A DNA stretch of 64,000 nucleotides from Maridesulfovibrio sp. (GTDB lineage: Bacteria > Desulfobacterota > Desulfovibrionia > Desulfovibrionales > Desulfovibrionaceae), in contig NZ_OY763932.1 in the NCBI RefSeq assembly GCF_963667685.1, positions 372,001 through 436,000 on the forward strand, in the 5' to 3' direction. A program made the translations under genes and the position numbers. A model generated the notes under the pieces. That model saw only the letters and a list, made by a program, of their open reading frames with translations. It had not been told where the DNA came from and made no database searches. Of the stretch, positions 1-8,539 are shown one piece after another (the first letter of the stretch is position 1; each line of letters starts with the position of its first letter).

Positions 1-414
1 GATGGTGATCATATTCTTAAGCAGACGCAAAGGGATCATGATGGACGAATCAAGGGCCTGCCTGAATTTGTGGCGGCAAAGATAGAGAATCAGTTTACGC
101 TGGTAACAATCCGTGACATGATTTCTGACCAGCTTGACCAAAGCCCGCCAGACATAAATATAAACATCCAGAAGATCTTCTTCCAACCCCGGTGTGACAA
201 GCCTGTTGAACTGCCAGTCCGAGCAGGGAGCAAAAACCTGATCATCATCAAGTGCAACCATAAAACGCAGTTGTTCAGGGGACGCATTTTTGACAGGATC
301 AATACTGCTCTCCAGATGGTTTGCGGTCATGAAATGCAGAAGCCAGGCATCAAAAACCGGGTCTTCGCCATACTTAAGTTCTCTCATTGATGTAAAATCA
401 GGCAAAATACTCAC
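1..414 (-). CDS. hypothetical protein, partial (C-terminus beyond left edge)
   Basis: An open frame runs without a stop from a GTG at 414 to the window edge, giving 138 residues. The start lies just past the NAD kinase stop codon, with a Shine-Dalgarno-like ACGGAG overlapping that stop, so the two genes look translationally linked. An ATG at 387 is an alternative start. The visible part is soluble and rich in acidic, aromatic and leucine residues (for example LRFMVALDDDQVF and DWQFNRLVTPGLEEDLLDVY), with no signal peptide or membrane segment. I do not recognise the family. The plus-strand frame over the same bases has no ribosome-binding site and is taken as a shadow. Confidence 0.65.
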   Translation of the reverse strand, partial: MSILPDFTSMRELKYGEDPVFDAWLLHFMTANHLESSIDPVKNASPEQLRFMVALDDDQVFAPCSDWQFNRLVTPGLEEDLLDVYIYVWRALVKLVRNHVTDCYQRKLILYLCRHKFRQALDSSIMIPLRLLKNMITI

Positions 415-420
415 TGGGGT

Positions 421-1272
421 CTACTCCGTAAGGAAGCCCTTGCTTCTCAATTTTTCGAAAAAAGTATTACTGCGGATGCGGGCCAGCATAAGCTCTTTAT
501 TGTGGCGTGAAACAACAATACGGTATCCCTCGCTCAAAGGATAAGGAACACGTCCGTCCTCGGTAAGATATACATCTCCGGAAGCCTCACCAACATCTAT
601 GGTCAGCGGGGTATCCACCGGCAGCACCATCGGCCTGATACCATTAAGAAAAGGACAGACCGGAGTCACACACATGGCCGCAAGCTCGGGATGGACCAAT
701 GGTCCGCCTGCGGAAACATTATATGCAGTTGAGCCTGTGGGTGTGGAGATGATCAGGCCGTCGGCGCGCAGATTTTTAATCCACTGCCCTTTTTGGCCTA
801 TATCGAGGGAAATAATCCGGGCAACTGCTCCGCGCGAAATAACCAGATCGTTAATAGCGACTCCGCGCGCGACAATTCCGTTACCGCGCTGCACTTCATA
901 ATCAAATGCGGTGCGCAGGGAAATATCCAGTTCGCCGCTGAAAAAATTTTCGAGCGCGGTTTCCCAGTCCTCTGGGAGCACCTCGGCCAAAAAACCCACC
1001 CGGCCATGATTGATACCCAGCACCGGAACCTGCCAATCAATGACATTCCCGGCCACACTGATGAAAGTACCGTCCCCGCCGAGGACAAGTACAAGCATGG
1101 TATTTTCCCTGTATGAGGAAACATTAATCCGGGCAGGCGGACATGGATGTTCAACCATGTGGGAATACACGCCGCGCCGTTTGAGCCAGCAGGCAATCTC
1201 GCCACCAAGCTCAGCAGCTCTGCCGCCACCGGATTTAGTTACAATTAGAACAGAACCTTGACTATTTGACAT
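421..1272 (-). CDS. nadK: NAD kinase
   Basis: ATP-dependent NAD kinase, which phosphorylates NAD to NADP in the cytoplasm. The 283-aa product carries the family signatures in order: GGDGTF near residue 65, NHGRVGFLAE about 25 residues later, and the ADGLIISTPTGSTAYNVSAG block near residue 170 that binds NAD. The length is usual for the family. I chose the ATG at 1272 because AGGAG lies 8 bases upstream; the TTG two codons earlier has no better site. The next gene starts 6 bases after the stop. The 227-bp gap upstream separates it from the divergent flgM operon. Confidence 0.95.
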   Translation of the reverse strand: MSNSQGSVLIVTKSGGGRAAELGGEIACWLKRRGVYSHMVEHPCPPARINVSSYRENTMLVLVLGGDGTFISVAGNVIDWQVPVLGINHGRVGFLAEVLPEDWETALENFFSGELDISLRTAFDYEVQRGNGIVARGVAINDLVISRGAVARIISLDIGQKGQWIKNLRADGLIISTPTGSTAYNVSAGGPLVHPELAAMCVTPVCPFLNGIRPMVLPVDTPLTIDVGEASGDVYLTEDGRVPYPLSEGYRIVVSRHNKELMLARIRSNTFFEKLRSKGFLTE

Positions 1273-1453
1273 AGACAACTCTCCTATTAGAAAGAGGCCT
1301 AAGATTCAACTGTTTGCTGCCCCAAAATAAGAATATAAATGTACCATCTTCTAATATACTTTTTCTGAAGCCGATTCTAAACTTATTTCTCCGTCACCCC
1401 TAACATATTGAAAAAAGTATAAAATATTTTTTCTTTTTTTCCTTAATTTCCCC

Positions 1454-1481
1454 TAAAGCATATATTGAAACCTGCCGATAA
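1454..1481 (+). promoter_or_regulatory. sigma28 (FliA)-type promoter of the flgM operon
   Basis: TAAA at 1454-1457 and a perfect GCCGATAA at 1474-1481, 16 bases apart. The known sigma28 consensus is TAAA-N15-GCCGATAA. It lies 25 bases before the start of the first gene of a flgM-containing pair, which is where a class III flagellar promoter is expected. Confidence 0.8.
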
Positions 1482-1505
1482 TGTACATGAGGAGGATTAT
1501 CTACT

Positions 1506-1922
1506 GTGGCAAATACCCCTGCTGAAATACGTAATATGCTGCGAACATACGGCAAGCAGCTGACCAGTGCGAAGCGACTGGCCCGATTCAGACGTGCTCT
1601 GAACCGGTCCGAGTCTACAGACACGGTCACTATTTCCAGGCAGGCAAGACGTCGAGAGCTTGTTGAGAAGGTTTCCCGGGAAATTATCGAAAATTTGATC
1701 GTCTCGGGTAATGAAAATCCGGTAGTGTCCGATATATTAGAACAGCTGGAACTTGATTTCGGTGACCGTTTTGTTTTCGAGTATCCACTCGACGGCAGCG
1801 ATGTACAGGTTCTAAAGGAAACCCCGGAAGGTGTATTTGACCTACCGCGTGAAGAAAAAGCGCAGGTCATGAACCGCCTTTGGGAGATCACACTGGACAA
1901 GGTAGACCGGACCATGCTCTGA
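1506..1922 (+). CDS. conserved hypothetical protein of the flgM operon
   Basis: A 138-aa soluble protein starting at GTG 1506, with GAGGAGG 7-13 bases upstream. It is basic at the N-terminus (residues 1-60, many Arg, probably helical) and acidic in the middle (LEQLELDFGDRFVFEYPLDG). There is no signal peptide or membrane segment. It lies first behind the sigma28-type promoter and is followed 58 bases later by flgM, so it is probably made late in flagellar assembly. I do not recognise the family. Its job could be export-gate or anti-sigma related, but that is guesswork from position only. Confidence 0.8.
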   Translation: MANTPAEIRNMLRTYGKQLTSAKRLARFRRALNRSESTDTVTISRQARRRELVEKVSREIIENLIVSGNENPVVSDILEQLELDFGDRFVFEYPLDGSDVQVLKETPEGVFDLPREEKAQVMNRLWEITLDKVDRTML

Positions 1923-1980
1923 TGCTGGCCGCTCCAGACAACCTCATATTAATGTAAATTTGGTAACCCCGGAGGGGATT

Positions 1981-2280
1981 ATGAAGATTAACCAGTACAG
2001 CCAAACCCCTCTCAAGGCCTACTCTGAAAACCGGGTGAACAACGCTGCGGACAAGGCCCAGAGCCAGCAGCAGAGTTCAGCTCCAAGCCGGGATGTAGTC
2101 AATGTCTCGGCACAGGCAAAGCTCCTCGGAACAGCACGAAAGACTGCCACCGAGAGCCCGGATACCAGAGAGCAGAAGGTGAGAGATCTGCGGGAACAGG
2201 TGCGTTCAGGTTCTTACAAGCCCGATATTCGCAAGACGGCTATGAACCTTATTCGCGATGAAGTTGATTTCTTAAGCTAA
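1981..2280 (+). CDS. flgM: anti-sigma28 factor FlgM
   Basis: A 99-aa protein of the FlgM family, which binds and holds FliA (sigma28) until the hook is finished and FlgM is exported. The N-terminus is polar and Gln/Ser rich, as is usual for the disordered export half. The C-terminal half holds the sigma-binding helices, seen as VRDLREQVRSGSYKPD followed by MNLIRDEVDF. The ATG at 1981 is chosen because GGAGGGG lies just upstream; an upstream in-frame start at 1960 has no such site. It is second in a two-gene operon behind a sigma28-type promoter, so FliA activity would feed back on its own inhibitor. Confidence 0.9.
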   Translation: MKINQYSQTPLKAYSENRVNNAADKAQSQQQSSAPSRDVVNVSAQAKLLGTARKTATESPDTREQKVRDLREQVRSGSYKPDIRKTAMNLIRDEVDFLS

Positions 2281-2383
2281 CAAAATAAAAACGGTGAAAC
2301 CTCTATCAAGATTCCACCGCTTTAAAAAGCTCTTCATAAATGGGAGATATCCCGCACGGTTGACCCGGCAACACCTTAGCTGT

Positions 2384-2413
2384 GGGCATAAAATAAAAAG
2401 ATATTTTATGCCC
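2384..2413. terminator. hairpin between convergent flgM and fliW
   Basis: GGGCATAAAATA (2384-2395), a 6-base loop, then TATTTTATGCCC (2402-2413): a perfect 12-bp stem in the 145-bp gap between the convergent genes. There is no long T-run on either side, so termination is inferred. Confidence 0.45.
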
Positions 2414-2425
2414 GGGACTTAAGGA

Positions 2426-2869
2426 TTAATCGTTCGCCGGGCGGAAGTGTGACGGATACTTAGAGTCCACCTGCGGAACCTGCATTCCCCTCTTGGCTTC
2501 AGAGTTGATCACAATGGGACCACCAAGATTAAGAGTGGTCTCATCAGGTCTTCCCGGAGGGATGGTCACGGTTACCAGAACTGCAATCTGACGGATATTC
2601 TCCACCCGCAAAATTCTTTTTTCAGCTTCACTCAAGCGGACTTCATAGTCGTCCATGAAACTGTACGGATCTGCCACCAGAAGACCCAACCCCGGGTCTT
2701 CAAGGCTTTGCAGAAGAAGGAAAGGAGAATTATCGCTGATCTGAATAAGAGCGAAATCCCTTTTGTCATCAAAGCCGATCAATCCGCGGGAAAAATAAAT
2801 AATACCGTCGTCGGTAATTTCCCTCTCCCCAATACGGGTCCTGATTATTTTTGTTCTTTCTTTTGCCAT
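2426..2869 (-). CDS. fliW: flagellar assembly factor FliW
   Basis: A 147-aa FliW homologue. In characterised bacteria FliW binds CsrA and relieves its repression of flagellin translation; free flagellin displaces FliW. Recognisable parts are the central [20 protein letters not shown] and the [10 protein letters not shown] strand near residue 115, which is typical of the family. The start lies inside the csrA gene (25-base overlap), so the two are translated together. It is the last gene of the flgJ-flgN-flgK-flgL-csrA-fliW operon and ends close to the convergent flgM gene. Confidence 0.93.
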   Translation of the reverse strand: MAKERTKIIRTRIGEREITDDGIIYFSRGLIGFDDKRDFALIQISDNSPFLLLQSLEDPGLGLLVADPYSFMDDYEVRLSEAEKRILRVENIRQIAVLVTVTIPPGRPDETTLNLGGPIVINSEAKRGMQVPQVDSKYPSHFRPAND

Positions 2870-3084
2870 AACTCGGTCGCAGCAAGAAGGTCCTGCTCTG
2901 TGTTTTCAAGCGCCAAACGGTTCTGTTCTTTAATCTTGAGGTAAACCTCTTCCCTGTAGACAGTAGTCTCTGCCGGTATCTCAAGGCCCAGCTTAACCTG
3001 CCGTCCCTGCACACTTAATACCGTGATCTTGATGTTGTCATCCAGGTATAGGGCTTCCCCCGGTCTCCGGGTCAAAATAAGCAT
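2845..3084 (-). CDS. csrA: carbon storage regulator / translational repressor CsrA
   Basis: A 79-aa RNA-binding protein beginning [18 protein letters not shown], the hallmark N-terminus with the conserved L4 and R6 region. [10 protein letters not shown] block follows and an alpha-helical tail extends to residue 79, somewhat longer than E. coli CsrA. It blocks translation of target mRNAs by binding GGA-containing hairpins. It sits between flgL and fliW, the usual place in flagellate bacteria without the gamma-proteobacterial sRNA system. No Shine-Dalgarno motif lies next to the ATG; an AGAAGGATT stretch lies about 20 bases upstream. Confidence 0.95.
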   Translation of the reverse strand: MLILTRRPGEALYLDDNIKITVLSVQGRQVKLGLEIPAETTVYREEVYLKIKEQNRLALENTEQDLLAATELWQKKEQK

Positions 3085-3225
3085 ATCAATATTTGTGTAA
3101 ATAATCCTTCTGGATTGTTTCTGCTTTGATTGAAAAAACCCTCCACTGCGGAAAGCATTTTCAGCACTGCAAATGTCTTAGCCCAAATATCCCCGTGCGG
3201 GCAAGCACAACTGTCTATATTTAAT

Positions 3226-4809
3226 TTATATATAATCAAGCAGCTTCATTTTCATGATCATGGACGAACTCTTCAGCACGGCCTCATAAACAATCTGCTG
3301 CTGGGAAAGCTTGGTCATAAGCTCCCCGACATCAACATCTTCAATGTGCGAAATACGGTCCTTCTCGTTCAACTCCAGACTTGATAAGACATTATCCGCA
3401 ACTGCGAGCCTGTTTTCCCTGCCCCCGACATCAGCGGCCTTTGTCAGAATATGCTTCTGGGAAAGGTTCAGACTGTCAAGGCAGTGCTGGACTCCGGTCT
3501 GGTTGTTGGTTTCCAGAAAGGCCACAAGATTACCAATCGTCTCAAACATATTATGGGTAGCCGAGCTATTGCTGGACATAAGCATGCTGTCACCACCGAA
3601 AACAACACTGGCTCCGTTTGCTCCGGGCAGCTGGTAAACACCACCGAAAATATCCTTACCTACATCATTGATGCGCACATACTCGTTTTCCTGAATCTGG
3701 ACATTCATTGCCGCAGTATCAGGATGGACAACAAACTGTGCCCCGGCACCGAGAGCGTTTGATCCTCCACCACCGGTATTCGAGTAAATAGTCAAAGTAC
3801 CGCCGGGTATAGTCAGCACCGCATTGGAATCCACACCGTCAGCAGACTTAACGTTGCCTGTTGTCCAGGTCGTACCGCCGTCAAGACTGTAAGAATATTC
3901 AATCTGGCTGGCGAGGTCTGTGGCGGTATCAATCCTGACAACAACATCCTTGGAGAAGCTGCCTTCAGCATTAGTCCTGCCGCCACCGAGATTGGTATTC
4001 ATGCCGATAACATCAATGGAATCTTCATCGTCCCCCTTATACACAGCTGTGGGCCGAATCCACATCCAGGTTCCGGAGGTATCATTAGTGTTATTTGAAT
4101 CATTCTGAGTTACCGGAATATTGGTCGGAGGTGTACCAAGATCGAAATCCATGGTCACTCCGTCAAAATCCAGACTAGTATCGCCTGCAGCAAGAGTCTT
4201 GGTAATAAAAGTCTTACCGCCATCCTTGGAGTAGCGATAATCAAGCGGAGCACCTCCGCCTATATCCCCGCTATCCAAAAACTGGACCACGATGGTTTTA
4301 TCTGCATTCCCGGTAATGGTGAAATTTCGCGAAGACACATTGGAGTCATTGGTTGTCATCCAAAGTTTCTCTGTAAAAGCGTTATCATCCACCTTGTGCC
4401 CTGCATAAATACTCTTGCCTTCATACTCGGTGTTGGCAAGGGACACCAGCTGCTGGAAAAGCTGACGGGCTTCGTAACTGATCTGTTCCCTGTTGTCGTC
4501 AGTCAATGTGCCGGATGCTCCCTGCTCAGCCAATTCTTTAGCACGGGTAAGTATGGTTGAAACCTGAGTCATGGTAGCATCTGAAAGAGAAAGCCATCCC
4601 TTAGCAGTATCAATATTATCCCGGTACTGCTTAACTGTAGCAAGAGTTTCACGATGGTCAAGAATACGGGCCATGCCTACAGGATCATCAGAAGGCCGGT
4701 TGACCTTTTTCTGAGTCTGCGCCTGAATATTTGTCTCAACCAGGTTGTTCAGAGACCTATTCATATTTGACATGTATGTATTGAAAAGCATTTGCTGCGA
4801 TATTCTCAT
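3226..4809 (-). CDS. flgL: flagellar hook-filament junction protein FlgL (large form)
   Basis: A 527-aa hook-associated protein 3. The N-terminus (MRISQQMLFNTYMSNMNRSLNNLVETNIQAQT, given in parts: coiled D0/D1 helix) and the C-terminal helix ending MIMKMKLLDYI are typical of the flagellin fold. The family is usually about 300-400 residues. The extra length is a central region of about 250 residues holding two related segments, around YRYSKDGGKTF (near residue 200) and YSYSLDGGTTW (near residue 310), also seen once in FlgK. The start ATG at 4809 has GGGAGAAAGG upstream. It follows flgK by 33 bases in the same operon. Confidence 0.93.
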   Translation of the reverse strand: MRISQQMLFNTYMSNMNRSLNNLVETNIQAQTQKKVNRPSDDPVGMARILDHRETLATVKQYRDNIDTAKGWLSLSDATMTQVSTILTRAKELAEQGASGTLTDDNREQISYEARQLFQQLVSLANTEYEGKSIYAGHKVDDNAFTEKLWMTTNDSNVSSRNFTITGNADKTIVVQFLDSGDIGGGAPLDYRYSKDGGKTFITKTLAAGDTSLDFDGVTMDFDLGTPPTNIPVTQNDSNNTNDTSGTWMWIRPTAVYKGDDEDSIDVIGMNTNLGGGRTNAEGSFSKDVVVRIDTATDLASQIEYSYSLDGGTTWTTGNVKSADGVDSNAVLTIPGGTLTIYSNTGGGGSNALGAGAQFVVHPDTAAMNVQIQENEYVRINDVGKDIFGGVYQLPGANGASVVFGGDSMLMSSNSSATHNMFETIGNLVAFLETNNQTGVQHCLDSLNLSQKHILTKAADVGGRENRLAVADNVLSSLELNEKDRISHIEDVDVGELMTKLSQQQIVYEAVLKSSSMIMKMKLLDYI

Positions 4810-4842
4810 AGCCTTTCTCCCTCAGCCTTATTAGACAACACC

Positions 4843-6966
4843 TTAGTTCTTCATCCCGAGCAGGGTCTGAAGCATCTGGTCTGCGGTTGTAATCAATTTT
4901 GCCGCAGCAGTGTATGAATGCTGAAACTTGATCAGGTTACTCATCTCTTCATCAATGTTCACACCCGACACAGCCTGCTGCTTGTCATTAAGATCAGATG
5001 CGAGTGTATCCTGAAAATTGTAATTGAACTTGGCTGTTGCGGTATCTGCACCAACAACCGCCACAGTCCCGTCATAATATTCGATCAGGGTCTGTTTGGT
5101 GGTTCCGTCAAAGGAAGTGGTGATATTCAGATCGGTCATTCCCATTTCCTTCATCTTCAGAGCGTTGGTGTTATCACCGCTGTTGGCTTCACCAGCACCG
5201 TTTACATGTCCGGCATTAATGAAATCTATGTCACCGTTAACCGATCCATTTACTTCTATATCCGTAGCTTCCGAACCGCTGAAATAAGTATTCAGACCAA
5301 GAGCCGCGTATAGACCGGAGGTATCGGTTCCCATTTGAAACTCATGGCCGTCTTTGGCTTTAATCTGCAGCTTATGGTTAACGATTGATGCGGACACATA
5401 AGTACCGAATGTATCGTTAATAGCCTTTTCCACATCCTCAAGGGAATGGACCGAAGGATCAAAATTCTGCACACCCGGAGGAGTGATGGAGCTGAAATCA
5501 ATCTGGCCCGAAGCTTCCATGGCCCCTGTGGTAGAATTGTAAAAAGACATCAGTGAGTTACCGGACTGGAGTCTGTCCGCAAAAGGAAGCCCGGAAGAAC
5601 CGCTGCCAAGCGCCACTGAATCAGTTTCCACACCGTAAGTTCCATCTAAAGAAGTATGGGGTTTGAGTCCTGCTCCCTGAGAGTGGATACGGTTGGTCTG
5701 CCAGATCAGTTCTTTGGTCACTGCGTCCATGCGCTCTTTGTATCTACCGACAGCGTTGTCGCGGAAGTTGAAGAAACCTGCCAGAGAGCCGCCGGTAACT
5801 CTTCTTTGGTTGTCCTGTCCTGCAAAGTTGATCTGCGGGGTGATGTTTTCCTTGGTAGAAGTATTTTCAACCCAGTACAGCGCATTCTTGGGCACGATTG
5901 TGAACTTGTCACCCTTGGCCATGGGGTTCGCAGGTGTAGCAGTCGAATCAGAACCGGTACCGAACCAGATCTTGAGGTCCTCAACCTGAATTGCACCGGT
6001 ATCGTTATTTGCGGTGAAAGTCTTAACGTTTCCGTTATCGTCCTTGAGCCATGTGGTTCCGCCGTCAAGAGAAACCCTGTACTCGGCAGGCGGTGTTCCG
6101 CTGACATCACCGGCGGTCACGCATTCAAGGGTATATTCAAATTCACTGGAACCTGCGAAATATGCCTGTCCATCAAAGGTAGATGTTGAACTTAAATTAT
6201 TCTGGCTCTGTGGCCCGTCATAAGAGATACTGAAATGCTTATCACCGTCCACCAGAGTCTGTCCGGCCCCGGTCAGAATAGTAATATTCCCCTTTCCGTT
6301 ATCGATCATCTTGGTATCCATGATCTCGGAAAGATCACGAATCAAAACCGCTCTTTCATCATAAAGAGCGTTAGGATTATTCTGCCCTTCGATCTGATCA
6401 ACATTGATCCGCTGGTTGATCTCGGCAATACGGGTCATGATGTCGTTAGCCTTGGCGACATCCTGCTTGATATAATCTTCGACCTGCTGCTGATAGCGGG
6501 TCATGTCGTTCTGCATACTGTGCAGGGAGTTGACAAGATTGGTGGTATCGCTAAGCAACTGCTGGCGGGATGCTGCATCGTTAGGACGCTGACTGAGATC
6601 CTGCCAGTCATTGAAAAATTTGGTCAGGCTTGAGTTAAGACCGTATCCCCTGGATTCGTTAAACAGGGCCTCAACACTGCTTAAAGAGTTGTACAAAGTA
6701 TCCCAACGTTCACGCATGGTAGCTTTATCGTTGTAGCTGTTCTCAACAAACTGGTCGAAATTGCGGTAAACCTCAGCAGCGCGCACTCCGGTTCCGATCT
6801 GGCCCGGATTATAATTAATGCTCATGCTCTCTTCGAGACGAACATTACGGCGGGAATATCCTTTGGTGTTAACATTCGAAATGTTATCACCGGTTACGGA
6901 AATAGCCGACTGGGATGCAAAAAGGGCCCCTGTGCCCAAATTCAGCAAGGAATTAACACCAGGCAT
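4843..6966 (-). CDS. flgK: flagellar hook-associated protein FlgK
   Basis: A 707-aa hook-filament junction protein 1, exported through the flagellar type III path. The N-terminal rod/hook signature covers SLLNLGTGALFASQSAISVT then GDNISNVNTKGYSRRN. The C-terminus, SNLIKFQHSYTAAAKLITTADQMLQTLLG (in parts), is the matching D0 helix. A variable central domain includes an EYRVSLDGGTTWL segment near residue 300 that resembles two segments in FlgL. The ATG overlaps the flgN stop codon by one base (TAATG), so translation is coupled to its export chaperone. Confidence 0.95.
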   Translation of the reverse strand: MPGVNSLLNLGTGALFASQSAISVTGDNISNVNTKGYSRRNVRLEESMSINYNPGQIGTGVRAAEVYRNFDQFVENSYNDKATMRERWDTLYNSLSSVEALFNESRGYGLNSSLTKFFNDWQDLSQRPNDAASRQQLLSDTTNLVNSLHSMQNDMTRYQQQVEDYIKQDVAKANDIMTRIAEINQRINVDQIEGQNNPNALYDERAVLIRDLSEIMDTKMIDNGKGNITILTGAGQTLVDGDKHFSISYDGPQSQNNLSSTSTFDGQAYFAGSSEFEYTLECVTAGDVSGTPPAEYRVSLDGGTTWLKDDNGNVKTFTANNDTGAIQVEDLKIWFGTGSDSTATPANPMAKGDKFTIVPKNALYWVENTSTKENITPQINFAGQDNQRRVTGGSLAGFFNFRDNAVGRYKERMDAVTKELIWQTNRIHSQGAGLKPHTSLDGTYGVETDSVALGSGSSGLPFADRLQSGNSLMSFYNSTTGAMEASGQIDFSSITPPGVQNFDPSVHSLEDVEKAINDTFGTYVSASIVNHKLQIKAKDGHEFQMGTDTSGLYAALGLNTYFSGSEATDIEVNGSVNGDIDFINAGHVNGAGEANSGDNTNALKMKEMGMTDLNITTSFDGTTKQTLIEYYDGTVAVVGADTATAKFNYNFQDTLASDLNDKQQAVSGVNIDEEMSNLIKFQHSYTAAAKLITTADQMLQTLLGMKN

Positions 6967-7445
6967 TAGAGCCTCCCGTTAACTAAGGTAGCCTGAGGCT
7001 TGGGATTAAAATAACGTCCTCTTGAGGAGTAAACATTCTGCTGCTTAGGAGTAATTTCCTTGTGCAGAAATTCCAGCATGGAGGAAGACTGCTCTAAAAG
7101 AGCCTGTGCCAACTGATGGTTCTTAGTCGCCTGAACACCGCACTTCTGCTCAAATTCATCAATTTTACCCAGCAGCTGTTCTATTTCCTTACGCTGGGAA
7201 TCCTCAATGGCGGGCAGGACCTGCCCGAGCCTCTTCGCGGATGGGTCAATTTTTTGAACAAAAGATCTCATGGACATGCGCTCAGCTGAAATCTGGCGCA
7301 TAAGTTCCTGAATAACCAGCTCAACTCCGGTTACACCCTGCGGGTCTTTATTCATAAGCAGGGAAAATTCTTCCTGAAGAAGCATAGAGAGCAACAAGAC
7401 CGCCTTGGACTGCCTGTCAAGATTTGCCTGTATAAGCCTGATCAT
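6966..7445 (-). CDS. flgN: flagellar export chaperone FlgN
   Basis: A 159-aa, largely helical protein of the FlgN type, the cytoplasmic chaperone for FlgK and FlgL. It has leucine-rich heptad-like stretches at residues 15-55 (LLLSMLLQEEFSLLM) and 75-140. Sequence similarity in this family is weak, so position supports the call: it lies directly upstream of flgK with a one-base stop/start overlap and downstream of the rod-binding protein. The start has AAGGAAC upstream. Confidence 0.85.
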   Translation of the reverse strand: MIRLIQANLDRQSKAVLLLSMLLQEEFSLLMNKDPQGVTGVELVIQELMRQISAERMSMRSFVQKIDPSAKRLGQVLPAIEDSQRKEIEQLLGKIDEFEQKCGVQATKNHQLAQALLEQSSSMLEFLHKEITPKQQNVYSSRGRYFNPKPQATLVNGRL

Positions 7446-7523
7446 TGTTCCTTACCTCTCTATTTAAAACCCTAATTTTAAGGACTTTTTATCTTTTACT
7501 AATGTTTCTTAACTAAATCTTAT

Positions 7524-8246
7524 TTATATACCAGCAAGTTTCCTGCCAATTTCTTCAGCAGTTACTCCCTGCACATAAACTTTGGTGTCATGCTCTTTTT
7601 CGATCTTACGGGCCAGCTCTTCAATTTTTGCCATGGCCTCAGGCCTGCTTAAAGGAGCCTGCGCCTTTGATTCTCCGGCCTGCGTATTCTTAGCCTGACG
7701 TTCTACGCGCTGTTCAAAGGTGAAATCTTCATCTTCAAGTGAAATTCCAGGCTTAGGCATGGGAATGCCCGGCAAACCGTTCGAAGCGTCTTCATTGATG
7801 GAAGCAAGACGGGCCCCGTGCATAGAGCCTTGGCGCCCTACATCGTCTAGCGTCTTAAGTGCAGTGGAGTTGCCTGTGCCCGGCAATGTGGATTTACTGG
7901 CCTTATCCAACTTTGAGCGCAGCTGGTCATAAAGCATGTCGCCCAATCCGATACCGCCGCCTTCGGCCAGTTTCTCGGAAAAATCCTTATCAAACATGGC
8001 GGTATACTGCTGTTCGTAACGGTTGCTCAGGTACCCGCTCTTGGGGACGTTCTTGCGCATCTGCTGCCAGATCTTACCCATAAAAACCGCTTCGAACTTT
8101 TTACACGCATCACGGAGAGATTTATCGACATCCTTTCCACCGGAAAGCCGGTCATTGAGACTGGTAAGCTTATTCTTAAAACCCTCCAGTTCCTTGCTCT
8201 CGGCATTAGCCTTGGCAGTAGCGGTGCTCATTACGCTTTCAATCAT
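7524..8246 (-). CDS. flgJ: rod-binding protein, FlgJ N-terminal domain type
   Basis: A 240-aa protein. Residues 40-115 match the FlgJ rod-binding domain: LRDACKKFEAVFMGKIWQQMRKNVPKSG, in parts, then the FDKDFSEKLAEGGGIGLGDMLYDQL core. The C-terminal muramidase domain of E. coli FlgJ is absent and is replaced by a polar tail of about 110 residues ending in a helical AMAKIEELARKIEKEHD segment. A separate enzyme would therefore have to open the peptidoglycan. It is first in the operon with flgN-flgK-flgL-csrA-fliW, behind a sigma54 element, and has GGAGGAAAG before the ATG. Confidence 0.88.
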   Translation of the reverse strand: MIESVMSTATAKANAESKELEGFKNKLTSLNDRLSGGKDVDKSLRDACKKFEAVFMGKIWQQMRKNVPKSGYLSNRYEQQYTAMFDKDFSEKLAEGGGIGLGDMLYDQLRSKLDKASKSTLPGTGNSTALKTLDDVGRQGSMHGARLASINEDASNGLPGIPMPKPGISLEDEDFTFEQRVERQAKNTQAGESKAQAPLSRPEAMAKIEELARKIEKEHDTKVYVQGVTAEEIGRKLAGI

Positions 8247-8316
8247 TTTAGCTTTCCTCCAGTTTATTTACGGCCCCGGGCTTGATTAATGCTGAGACCA
8301 CTTTCATCCCCAGCAT

Positions 8317-8332
8317 TGCAAACTGCGCGCCA
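8317..8332 (-). promoter_or_regulatory. sigma54 promoter of the flgJ-flgN-flgK-flgL-csrA-fliW operon
   Basis: The minus strand reads TGGCGCGCAGTTTGCA. GG and GC are separated by exactly 10 bases, as in the -24/-12 consensus TGGCACG-N4-TTGC. Transcription would start near 8305, about 60 bases before the flgJ-like ATG. Confidence 0.8.
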
Positions 8333-8472
8333 CAAGAAGGAAAACTCAATCAAGACACTATAAACATTGATTAAAAACGAAAAGGATTCAGTCTATTTTA
8401 GATAAAAAAACACTTTCTATACCGTCAGGTCAGGACTTTGACTGGGCTGGTAAAGCCGTAACTTAGCCAAAT

Positions 8473-8504
8473 AAAAAGCCCGGCAGTAAACTGCCGGGCT
8501 TTTT
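8473..8504 (-). terminator. rho-independent terminator of the flgFGAHI operon
   Basis: AAAAAGCCCGGCAG (8473-8486), TAAA loop, CTGCCGGGCTTTTT (8491-8504). The T-run is present in both directions. It lies 35 bases after the flgI stop on the minus strand and upstream of the sigma54 element of the next operon. Confidence 0.88.
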
Positions 8505-8539
8505 AGGCTCTCTATTATATTGCACTGACATTCTTTGAT

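Noticed and set aside
70..390. Plus-strand open frame of 106 codons
   Set aside because: No ribosome-binding site, and the minus strand over the same bases has a stop-free frame coupled to nadK that runs to the window edge.
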